56,381 bases of DNA from Bacillus sp. UNC438CL73TsuS30 (GTDB taxonomy: Bacteria > Bacillota > Bacilli > Bacillales > Cytobacillaceae). The position numbers were made by a program, and so were the translations under genes. Of this stretch, positions 25,553 to 32,610 are shown piece by piece; the stretch's first letter is position 1, and every line of letters begins with the position of its first letter. The notes beneath the pieces are model-generated. The model was not told the origin of the DNA. It ran no database searches and worked only from the letters and a program-made list of their open reading frames with translations. The DNA is taken from positions 1 to 56,381 of the forward strand of contig NZ_AXVA01000028.1 in NCBI RefSeq assembly GCF_000482325.1. The letters are read 5' to 3'.

Positions 25553-27048
25553 AAGGGAATTTAACCGCTCTTATTATTACTTCTATCATTGTGTTGATTG
25601 TGATCGGTATTGGTTTTATTGCAGGGCGAAGCAAAGAATCACGCAGCTCTGTTGAAGAATGGTCTGTCGGAGGGCGTCGTTTAGGAAGCTTGTTCGTATG
25701 GTTCTTAATTGGAGCAGACGTTTATACTGCTTATACCTTTTTAGGATTAACCAGCTCTGCTTATTCTGGTGGAAGTATTGCCTTTTTTGCGACACCATAT
25801 GTTGTATTAGCGTATCCACTTGCCTACTTCTTTTTGCCAAAAATTTGGAAGGTTGGTAAGGAACATAATTTTACGACACTTGCCGATTATATTAAAGGTC
25901 GATTTGACAGTAAAATATTCTCTGTTTTAATTGCCATCAATGGTGTTCTGATGTTGATTCCTTATATTGATTTACAATTAAGCGGCATCCAGGATACATT
26001 AAGAATTGCAGGTACAGGCTATATTAATATCACCTTTGTTGTGGTTGTGTCCTTTTTGCTTGTTGCATTCTATACGTTCTTTGCTGGGATTAAAGCACCA
26101 ACCTATACAGCGATTATTAAAGATATTTTAGTTTGGGTTATCATGTTGTACATGGTGGTTTCCCTTCCAATGATTCATTTTGGCAGCTGGGGCAATATGA
26201 TGCACACAGCAGTCGACAAAACACCACATATGCTTACTTTACCAACTTCGGGTCCGAAAGGGATGCTTTGGTTCTCCACAGCAGCACTAATCTCGGCAAT
26301 GGCCTTATTTATGTGGCCGCATACCGCTACAGGTGTATTTAGTTCAAGAAGCGGTGAATCATTACGAAAAAATGCAATTGTTCTTCCTTTCTATAATATT
26401 GTTTTAATGCTTGTTACATTTTTAGGAATTACAGCCTTTTTAGTTCTTCCAAAAGGAACGGATCCACGTTTTGCTTTCTTAGAACTTATTCATCAATCCT
26501 ATGGCGGTACCATGCAAGGATTGGCTTATTCTACGATTGCATTGGCATCATTAGTACCTTGTTCGATTATGGCCATTGGGGCATCCAGTTTATTTGCTAA
26601 CAACATCTACCGGGATGTCATTAATCCAAAAGCATCATCATCCAGGATGACGATGGTTACTCGTTACATGGTATTTGTTGTTATTGGACTAGCCTTATTA
26701 TTTGGTTTATTATTCCCGAATGCCCTTATTTCCTTACAATTAATGGGTGTTTCTGGTATTGTTCAAATTTTCCCTTCTGTCGTTTTCAGTCTATATTGGA
26801 GAAAGCTTTCAAAAGAAGCAGCTCTTACCGGTTTTATCGCAGGGATGGGCGTGATCGCCGTTCTTTATGCCACTCACCAATCATTCGGGGCTTATGAAGG
26901 ATTTTGGGGGCTTATCGTTAATATTCTTTGCATTCTGATCTTAAATCCAATTTTTGCGAAACGAGCACAGGAGAGAAACAATCCTGTTATGGAAACATTG
27001 TTTGGCAAAAAGGGAACGAAATCAGTTATGGAACGGAAAATTGGATAA
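25549..27048 (+). CDS. Sodium:solute symporter (SSS family), copy 2
   Basis: A 499-aa polytopic protein with about 13 helices and the SSS signature VEEWSVGGRRLGSLFVWFL. It is paralogous to copy 1 and, like it, coupled to a DUF3311 gene. Placement behind a LytS/LytT system, which senses pyruvate in several bacteria, suggests uptake of pyruvate or another monocarboxylate (MctP-like). Bounded by a bidirectional terminator. Confidence 0.9.
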   Translation: MKGNLTALIITSIIVLIVIGIGFIAGRSKESRSSVEEWSVGGRRLGSLFVWFLIGADVYTAYTFLGLTSSAYSGGSIAFFATPYVVLAYPLAYFFLPKIWKVGKEHNFTTLADYIKGRFDSKIFSVLIAINGVLMLIPYIDLQLSGIQDTLRIAGTGYINITFVVVVSFLLVAFYTFFAGIKAPTYTAIIKDILVWVIMLYMVVSLPMIHFGSWGNMMHTAVDKTPHMLTLPTSGPKGMLWFSTAALISAMALFMWPHTATGVFSSRSGESLRKNAIVLPFYNIVLMLVTFLGITAFLVLPKGTDPRFAFLELIHQSYGGTMQGLAYSTIALASLVPCSIMAIGASSLFANNIYRDVINPKASSSRMTMVTRYMVFVVIGLALLFGLLFPNALISLQLMGVSGIVQIFPSVVFSLYWRKLSKEAALTGFIAGMGVIAVLYATHQSFGAYEGFWGLIVNILCILILNPIFAKRAQERNNPVMETLFGKKGTKSVMERKIG

Positions 27049-27062
27049 TTCATTTTGAATAA

Positions 27063-27098
27063 AAAAGATGTGAAATCACTTTTGATTTCACATCTTTT
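27063..27098. terminator. Bidirectional terminator between symporter and MFS genes
   Basis: AAAAGATGTGAAATCA / TGATTTCACATCTTTT stem, 4-nt loop, with A and T runs on both sides; shared by the convergent genes and touching the MFS stop codon. Confidence 0.9.
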
Positions 27099-28393
27099 TA
27101 TTTAGCTGGATTCGCTTTTCCCTCAACGGGATGGGCATACGTCCTCATACGAATTTCGTATGTACTAAAGATTTTTCCATATAAATAAGCAAAGCTCAAT
27201 TGTAAACCGGAAGCGATGTAAAAAGGCAAGGACAGGGAACCTAGTCCAAAAAGATAACCGGAAATATACGGTCCAACCGACATAGGCAGCCTCATGGAAA
27301 GGACATTGATGCTCGATGCAAAGCCTCGGCGCATATCTCGAGTCAAACTTACACTTAGCGCTTGCTGTGCTCCTTGTGTACCTCGGTTTAAAGCTGTTCG
27401 AATCATATACAAGATTGAGACAAGAGCATAAGATGAGAGTAAAGGCATTAAGATCAGCATTAGACTAGCTATGAAACGAATCAACACAATTGATCGGATG
27501 GTCCCATGTTTGTGGGATAATCTTGCTTGTAAAATCGAAGTCATACCCGTTACAAAAAAGGTGAGCGCCAATGTGCCGCCAATTTGTGAACTGCTTGCCC
27601 CGAATTTGGCCGCAAACCAATAGGACATCATCGGCCCTGTCAGTCCGATGGCAATCCCATTAAGGATGTTAATAGCAGCCAATTTCATGACTGCCGAATT
27701 TTCTTCGTGTAAGATCTTCTTTTCTTGATTCCTGGACTTTTCCATTATGTATCCTTGTTGTCTCTTAACCTTCTCTTCTCGAATGGTTAAAATGATAGAA
27801 GCCGTAATCAGCGATAGAATGAAGATAAAGATAAATAAAATCCGATAAGAAGATTCTCCTGGCAGGATATTTTTCCATAAAGCTGTGGTCCCCGCCAGCG
27901 CCGCACCCGCCGTCATTCCGAAAAAGCTGAGCGCATTATTTAGACTGTATAATCTTCCACGCTCCGTTTTTGGTATAAATGCTGCCAGCCAGGCCTGCTC
28001 CGCTGGGGCACACGGACTTGGGGAACCGGCATCCGCTTTTCCAAAGCCAGAAAAGGTGATTGCCATAAATAGCAAGATAGTGTTTGTAGATAATACCCCA
28101 ATCAACGCACATCCGGCAGTTATTAGTTCAGAAACAAGGATAAACGGTTTTCTTCCCCATCGATCACTATAGATACCTATGACTGGGGCTAGTCCAACAC
28201 CAAGTAACCCTCCGGCAGCAAGTACACTTCCAATTGCCGTGGTACCCCATCCCAGCGCATCAAGATATAAAGCCAGTTCAACCACCATCATGCCTTGTCC
28301 GATGCTTCTTAATGCGTTAACTAGCATAAGTTTTCTTGCTGACGGATGGATTTGCCCGAATGCCGTATCCATTTGATTATTAAACTTAAACAT
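27098..28393 (-). CDS. MFS transporter
   Basis: A 431-aa protein with 12 predicted helices; the MFS loop motif is seen as GIYSDRWGRKPF. Closest in style to the small drug/metabolite exporters; substrate unknown. The start is taken as ATG 28393, 8 nt after AAGTGG; GTG at 28399 or 28405 is possible. It is transcribed separately from the pqq operon. Upstream are a 16-bp palindrome and a 21-bp-period repeat array. Confidence 0.85.
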   Translation of the reverse strand: MFKFNNQMDTAFGQIHPSARKLMLVNALRSIGQGMMVVELALYLDALGWGTTAIGSVLAAGGLLGVGLAPVIGIYSDRWGRKPFILVSELITAGCALIGVLSTNTILLFMAITFSGFGKADAGSPSPCAPAEQAWLAAFIPKTERGRLYSLNNALSFFGMTAGAALAGTTALWKNILPGESSYRILFIFIFILSLITASIILTIREEKVKRQQGYIMEKSRNQEKKILHEENSAVMKLAAINILNGIAIGLTGPMMSYWFAAKFGASSSQIGGTLALTFFVTGMTSILQARLSHKHGTIRSIVLIRFIASLMLILMPLLSSYALVSILYMIRTALNRGTQGAQQALSVSLTRDMRRGFASSINVLSMRLPMSVGPYISGYLFGLGSLSLPFYIASGLQLSFAYLYGKIFSTYEIRMRTYAHPVEGKANPAK

Positions 28394-28564
28394 CACTCTT
28401 ACCACTTCTTTTCTATTGGGGTGGTTCTACTCAAAAGGGTTCCAAAACATATTGTTATTTATTCACAAGCAGGAATATACTGCGACATCGTATAATAATT
28501 GGATTATTAGAAACATCTTTTTTAGTAAATTTCCATTTTTCCACCCAAAATCACTAATATTTTT

Positions 28565-28580
28565 AGTGTAAAATTACACT
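28565..28580. promoter_or_regulatory. Palindrome AGTGTAA-AA-TTACACT
   Basis: Inverted repeat with 7-bp arms about 170 bp upstream of the MFS gene; operator-like, protein unknown. Confidence 0.3.
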
Positions 28581-28599
28581 TTCTACATGAGATTTAGGA

Positions 28600-28696
28600 T
28601 TTATTTGCGAATCTTTGCCATTTATTTGCGAATTACTGAGTTTTATTTGCGAATTCAAGCAATTTATTTGCGAATCGAGGTCTTTTATTTGTAAAT
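28600..28696. repeat. 21-bp-period tandem array, core TTTATTTGCGAAT (5 units)
   Basis: Copies begin at 28600, 28621, 28642, 28663 and 28684, exactly 21 bp apart; four have the 13-bp core intact, and the last reads TTTATTTGTAAAT. The 8-bp spacers differ. The array is in the gap between pqqE and the MFS gene. No stop-free ORF with a ribosome binding site uses it. Confidence 0.9.
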
Positions 28697-28735
28697 CAAA
28701 ATAAGCACCACCTTCTAGTAATTTTGTTTCTCGTA

Positions 28736-28779
28736 AACAAAAAAAGTGCCAAAGGTTATGTATCAGCCCCCTTTAGCAC
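28736..28779 (-). terminator. Terminator of the pqq operon
   Basis: Minus strand GTGCTAAAGG / CCTTTGGCAC stem (one G-T pair) followed by seven T, shortly after the pqqE stop. Confidence 0.85.
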
Positions 28780-28794
28780 CAACTTTACATTTAT

Positions 28795-29946
28795 TTATTT
28801 TTGTATTTGTCTCTTTGATAGAGGATTATCTATAAGATGTCTCCGATAGATTATTGGTGATGACTTTATGAAAGTTTTACTATTAGCCTCCTGTATAGCT
28901 TTTTCAATCAGCTCATGTTTCGGCGCCCACTGGCAGACTGGATCGGTCGTATTAGCGTCTCCGGTTAAAGCAAAAGCCTGGCACCGGCAGCCGCCTCCGT
29001 CTTGGTGCCGCAAATCACATGAACGACAAGGTTCCGGCATCCATGCTTCACCGCGGAAATGGTTAAAGGCCCCTGATTTATACCATATTTGCCCTAGGGA
29101 CGACTCTCGAACATTCTCAAAGGATAAGCTTTCTATCATTCCGGCAGTTGGACAAGGAAGAACATCCCCATTCGGCGCCACCGTAAGACCAATCGCACCC
29201 CATCCTCCCATACAAGGCTTCGGTGCGGAAGCGTAATAATCTGGAATAACCCAAATGACTTCCATTTTCCTATCAAGACGTGCTTTAGCAGCTTCATAGA
29301 TTTCACTGGCACGCTCAATCTGATCCCAGCTCGGCATCAGCCTCTCCCGATTTAGCAAAGCCCAGTTATAATACTGAGTATTCGCTAGCTCCAGACGCTC
29401 AGCTCCCATTTCCTCCGCAAGCTTAATAATTTCATTCAAATGATCAAGATTCATCTTGTGTAACACAACATTTAATGATAAATGCAACTCTGCTTCTTTT
29501 ATCGAAATGGCCGCTTCCTTTTTCCTCTCAAAGGCTTTATATCCACCAATGAAGTCCGAAAGCTTCGCTTCCCCTGCCTGGAAGCTTACCTGCACATTTT
29601 CAATTCCAGCATCTTTGAGCCGAGAGGCTTTTTCAGATGTCAAACCTATTCCGCTTGTAATGAGATTCGTGTACATCTCCAATGAATTTGCATGTTGGAT
29701 CAAGGTCTCCAAGTCATTACGTAGGAGTGGTTCACCACCAGAAAAGTGAACCTCTACCACTCCTAAATCGGCAGCCTCTGACAAGACCCGGCACCAGTCT
29801 TGGGTCGTAAGCTCCATGGTCTCCGCGGCCATTTTTAATGGATTTGAACAATAGGGGCAATGCAACGGACAGCGATGGGTCAACTCCGCGAGAAGTGAAA
29901 ACGGCGGCCCAACCCCATTATTGTTCTTGGTAATCGACTGTTCCAT
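28795..29946 (-). CDS. pqqE: PqqA peptide cyclase (radical SAM protein PqqE)
   Basis: A 383-aa radical SAM enzyme that links the Glu and Tyr side chains of PqqA, the first step of PQQ synthesis. The [4Fe-4S]/SAM site is CPLHCPYC (about 26-33). The C-terminal SPASM/twitch region contains CMGGWGAIGLTVAPNGDVLP, then CRSCDLRHQDGGGCRCQAF and a final Cys for auxiliary clusters. Length matches the family (370-390 aa). It overlaps pqqD by 29 bp and is last in the operon. Confidence 0.96.
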   Translation of the reverse strand: MEQSITKNNNGVGPPFSLLAELTHRCPLHCPYCSNPLKMAAETMELTTQDWCRVLSEAADLGVVEVHFSGGEPLLRNDLETLIQHANSLEMYTNLITSGIGLTSEKASRLKDAGIENVQVSFQAGEAKLSDFIGGYKAFERKKEAAISIKEAELHLSLNVVLHKMNLDHLNEIIKLAEEMGAERLELANTQYYNWALLNRERLMPSWDQIERASEIYEAAKARLDRKMEVIWVIPDYYASAPKPCMGGWGAIGLTVAPNGDVLPCPTAGMIESLSFENVRESSLGQIWYKSGAFNHFRGEAWMPEPCRSCDLRHQDGGGCRCQAFALTGDANTTDPVCQWAPKHELIEKAIQEANSKTFIKSSPIIYRRHLIDNPLSKRQIQK

Positions 29947-30268
29947 GTTTATGGATCACCACCCATCCTTGATCCTCCATTTCCCGAAGAAACTCGGAAA
30001 TGTCTTCTTTCATCTCATTTAAATCGGGTAAAGCATCTGTACTCATTTTATCTGTTCCTGCCTGTAATGAACTCCTTAAAGCCTCAGCGATGGTGTGCAC
30101 CGATCGACTCCCGTCACATAGCGTAAGGATCGATGCCGCAGTTTCGTTTAGGACCACAACCCTTTCCGGTAACAAGAGGAGTTGCTTCCCTCTCACTTTA
30201 TCAAACTTTAATCGCGCCTTTGTGGCGAGTTTTGGCATGCTGCTAGTTAAAATTGGCTCCACCACCAA
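29918..30268 (-). CDS. pqqD: PQQ biosynthesis peptide chaperone PqqD
   Basis: Up to 116 aa; PqqD binds the precursor peptide and presents it to PqqE. Family features: RLKFDKVRGKQLLLLPERVVV and LCDGSRSVHTIAEAL. It is longer than usual (about 90-95 aa), partly from an insertion before the last helix. The start is uncertain: TTG at 30268 gives the full length, while ATG at 30238 begins MPKLATKARLKFD, the usual family beginning, but neither has a clear ribosome binding site. It follows pqqC closely. Confidence 0.9.
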   Translation of the reverse strand: MVVEPILTSSMPKLATKARLKFDKVRGKQLLLLPERVVVLNETAASILTLCDGSRSVHTIAEALRSSLQAGTDKMSTDALPDLNEMKEDISEFLREMEDQGWVVIHKHGTVDYQEQ

Positions 30269-30290
30269 TCTTTTAATCTAAAAATATCGG

Positions 30291-31040
30291 TCACCCATTA
30301 GAGGGATATGCCTTTTCAATAGCATCAAGCTGTGCCCACAACACATCACACTTGAATTTCAAGGCCTCGACTGCACGCTTTTGCTCTTCAGGAGATTGAC
30401 AATAAGTCAAAACAAGCTTAAGTGCGCAATCTGAATCGCGAGGGGCTTGCGTTAAGCGATTTTGAAAATACTCAAAACCTTTACTGTCAATCCATGGATA
30501 CAAACGATCAAGTATCTTCATCCGCTTCGAAATGAGATCAGGTGAAAACAATTCAGTTAACGAGGAGGCAACCGCTTCAATCCAAGGTTTTGTCCTTGCG
30601 AAGTTCACATAGGCGTCGACGGCGAAACGTACGCCCGGTACAACATGGTCTTCACGCTCTACTTCCTCCCTGGACAACCCTACAGCTTCTCCAAGTCGAA
30701 GCCATGCTTCAATTCCGCCATCTTCTCCATCTGTACCATCATGATCAATAATTCGCTGAATCCATTCACGTCTTAACTCCCTTGACGGCAGTATCGACAG
30801 AATCGCTGCATCTTTTATTGGCACTGATTTCTGATAATAATATCGGTTAGCCACCCAGCCGCGGATTTGTTCCCGGCTCAATTTTCCCTGATGCATTGCC
30901 AAATGAAAAGGATGTTTGTCATGATAAAAAGAACGCCCAACATCCTTTAAACGCTCTGTAAATTCATCCTTTGTCCAAGGTGAAACGCCTTTTTTATACA
31001 GAATTTTTTTCTGGCTAATAAGTCCACCTTGTTCCGGCAT
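30291..31040 (-). CDS. pqqC: Pyrroloquinoline-quinone synthase PqqC
   Basis: A 249-aa helical enzyme that performs the last ring closure and eight-electron oxidation using O2. Family segments present: HPFHLAMHQGKLSREQIRGW, NRYYYQKSVPIKDAAIL, RIIDHDGTDG and ELFSPDLISKRM. ATG 31040 is chosen because GGAGG sits 7 nt upstream; a GTG at 31046 is too close. The pqqB stop lies within the ribosome-binding region, so the two genes are coupled. Confidence 0.96.
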   Translation of the reverse strand: MPEQGGLISQKKILYKKGVSPWTKDEFTERLKDVGRSFYHDKHPFHLAMHQGKLSREQIRGWVANRYYYQKSVPIKDAAILSILPSRELRREWIQRIIDHDGTDGEDGGIEAWLRLGEAVGLSREEVEREDHVVPGVRFAVDAYVNFARTKPWIEAVASSLTELFSPDLISKRMKILDRLYPWIDSKGFEYFQNRLTQAPRDSDCALKLVLTYCQSPEEQKRAVEALKFKCDVLWAQLDAIEKAYPSNG

Positions 31041-31042
31041 CC

Positions 31043-31966
31043 TCACACCTCCACTTCCATTCCGTCATAGGCAATCTCAAAACCAAGTCGCTCCAATGTA
31101 TGTCTTTCCTCGGAGTCCTTCCTCAAAATAGGGTTGCTGTTGTTAATGTGGATCAGAATTTTTCGTTCGGCTGGGAATGATGCTAACCTTTCCGCGATCC
31201 CCTCCAAACCACTAATGGGTAAATGTCCCATGCTTCTTGCGTCGCGTTTAGTCGCCCCCATCTTGACCAATTCTTCTTCTGACCAAAAGGTGCCGTCGAC
31301 CATCAAGATATCAGCCTTACGCAGGCAAGCCTCTATATCTGGAGTGATATCTACTAATGTAGGGAAATAAGCAAGACATTTGCCGGAACTTTGATTATGA
31401 AGAACCAACCCAACTTCCCAAAGGTCATCCTGGGTATCATCCTCCATGTTCGACTGGGCATAAAGCGGCGGTTTTCTTGAAACAGGGACCGTCTCAACTT
31501 TAATTATTCCTTCCTCTATTTCTCCTACCTGTTTCTCAATATCAGGGTTTAGTGACTGCCATTCCCATAAGCAATAGTTTTTTAACATTGGGAACACCGG
31601 AAAAGCAGACTGCAAACACTTTCTAACAATCTCAGTTCCGTAAATGGTCAAAAAAGAGCCCTCTCGCAGTGACAATAGCCCAATTGTATGATCGAGTTCA
31701 GCATCTGTTAAAATTACACCAGCGAGAGAGGTCTCTCTTATTCCAGGACCCGGATGCAGCGCAGAGAATGATTCAATCTGTCTGTGAACATCCGGGCCTG
31801 CATTGATAAGGTACCAATCCTTTTCATTTGCACTTACTGCAAGCGAGGATTGTAATAATGGTTGAAAGGCATTGTTCCCTTCACGAACACTGCGGCAGTT
31901 TGGACAAGCACAGTTCCACTGCGGAAATCCCCCTCCTGCCGCTGTTCCTAAGACTCTAATTCTAAT
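31043..31966 (-). CDS. pqqB: PQQ biosynthesis protein PqqB, apparent ATT start
   Basis: A 307-aa protein of the metallo-beta-lactamase fold, acting as a hydroxylase on the PqqA-derived intermediate. The N terminus reads RVLGTAAGGGFPQWNCACPN, with the family CxCxxC motif, and TDAELDHTIGLL follows. The frame is open without interruption back to TGA at 31973-31975. Between that stop and the conserved start there is no ATG, GTG, TTG or CTG; ATT at 31966 (or 31960) occupies the expected start, with GAAGG just upstream. The first 18 codons overlap the end of the preceding gene in another frame. Either a rare AUU start with coupling, or a sequencing error. Confidence 0.9.
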   Translation of the reverse strand: MRIRVLGTAAGGGFPQWNCACPNCRSVREGNNAFQPLLQSSLAVSANEKDWYLINAGPDVHRQIESFSALHPGPGIRETSLAGVILTDAELDHTIGLLSLREGSFLTIYGTEIVRKCLQSAFPVFPMLKNYCLWEWQSLNPDIEKQVGEIEEGIIKVETVPVSRKPPLYAQSNMEDDTQDDLWEVGLVLHNQSSGKCLAYFPTLVDITPDIEACLRKADILMVDGTFWSEEELVKMGATKRDARSMGHLPISGLEGIAERLASFPAERKILIHINNSNPILRKDSEERHTLERLGFEIAYDGMEVEV

Positions 31967-32202
31967 TTGCCTTCAGTCCCTTCGTTTGCGATTTGAGCAT
32001 CTTTATTACCCATTTCCTTTCGTTTCCCCAATAACCTCCCAACTTGCCACCCAATCGCGATATTGGTCAGACCCATTAACGGAAATAAAATATAGTCCCC
32101 CACCGGGTCAGGAAGCAAGAGGTCAACAATCAGCCACCCGCCGGCTGTCGCACATCCAATCATCGCACCAATCAATGATAGTAGGTAACGGCTCTTTCTC
32201 AT
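31948..32202 (-). CDS. Small membrane protein of unknown function inside the pqq operon
   Basis: An 84-aa protein with two membrane helices (about 5-27 and 35-55; …LIGAMIGCATAGGWLIVDLL…) and a charged C-terminal tail. ATG 32202 follows CGGAGG with 8-nt spacing. It lies between pqqA and pqqB and overlaps pqqB by 19 nt. I do not recognise the family. The position suggests a role tied to PQQ: export of the cofactor, or membrane placement of the enzymes, or translational coupling for pqqB. Confidence 0.75.
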   Translation of the reverse strand: MRKSRYLLSLIGAMIGCATAGGWLIVDLLLPDPVGDYILFPLMGLTNIAIGWQVGRLLGKRKEMGNKDAQIANEGTEGKLELES

Positions 32203-32248
32203 TTGCATAACCTCCGTTGATTTTTTATAGACCGTTAATGAGAAATAC

Positions 32249-32281
32249 AAAAAGAGGCAAGCAGTGTTTATGCTACTTGCC
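32249..32281 (-). terminator. Attenuator hairpin directly after pqqA
   Basis: Minus strand GGCAAGTAG / CTGCTTGCC (nine pairs, one wobble) with an 8-nt loop, then TCTTTTT. The first arm contains the end of pqqA, including its stop. Partial readthrough would yield more PqqA peptide than enzymes. Confidence 0.8.
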
Positions 32282-32347
32282 AGTGTAGATATACATGGTC
32301 ACTTCAGAAGCGGTATTAATTACTTTATATTCAGGCTTCACCCACAT
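32273..32347 (-). CDS. pqqA: PQQ precursor peptide PqqA (24 aa)
   Basis: Minus-strand ATG at 32347 behind AGGAGG (spacing 7-8) opens a 24-codon frame beginning MWVKPEYKVINTA and continuing SEVTMYIYTGK. The E-V-T-M-Y core, whose Glu and Tyr become the PQQ skeleton, and the MW-K-P-Y start are diagnostic of PqqA. A hairpin terminator overlaps the stop codon. First gene of the pqq operon. Confidence 0.96.
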   Translation of the reverse strand: MWVKPEYKVINTASEVTMYIYTGK

Positions 32348-32536
32348 GTTATTCCCTCCTTTTCGTGAATTTCCAATGTTTATCAGCCTTCAAGGAATTT
32401 CAAATTTTCCCTGTCACCATCATCTTATGTCAGCTGATATCTCAAAATAACTAGAATTTCGACTTATAGTTGTCCGAAAGTTTTAGGGAATTTTACAATA
32501 GATAGCAAAAAGGGACAAGAACCTATTGAACAATAA
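32348..32536 (-). other. pqq operon upstream region, promoter not identified
   Basis: No gene is visible. AT-rich sequence with no convincing sigma-A or sigma-54 promoter on the minus strand; the pqqA ribosome binding site is at its left end. Confidence 0.4.
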
Positions 32537-32572
32537 CAAAAAAACCTGAGTCCATTTTAAAACGGACTCAGG
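32537..32572 (-). terminator. Terminator after PQQ dehydrogenase 1
   Basis: CCTGAGTCC / GGACTCAGG stem, 10-nt A/T-rich loop, followed by seven T on the minus strand. Confidence 0.92.
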
Positions 32573-32610
32573 TCTTTGCGTTGTTTTTTACCTATAGAGT
32601 TCTAAGGTTA

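Noticed and set aside
31043..31675. PqqB as a truncated 210-aa gene starting at TTG 31675
   Set aside because: The frame continues upstream with perfect PqqB sequence to RVLGTAAGGGF, so the gene is full length; only the start codon is odd.
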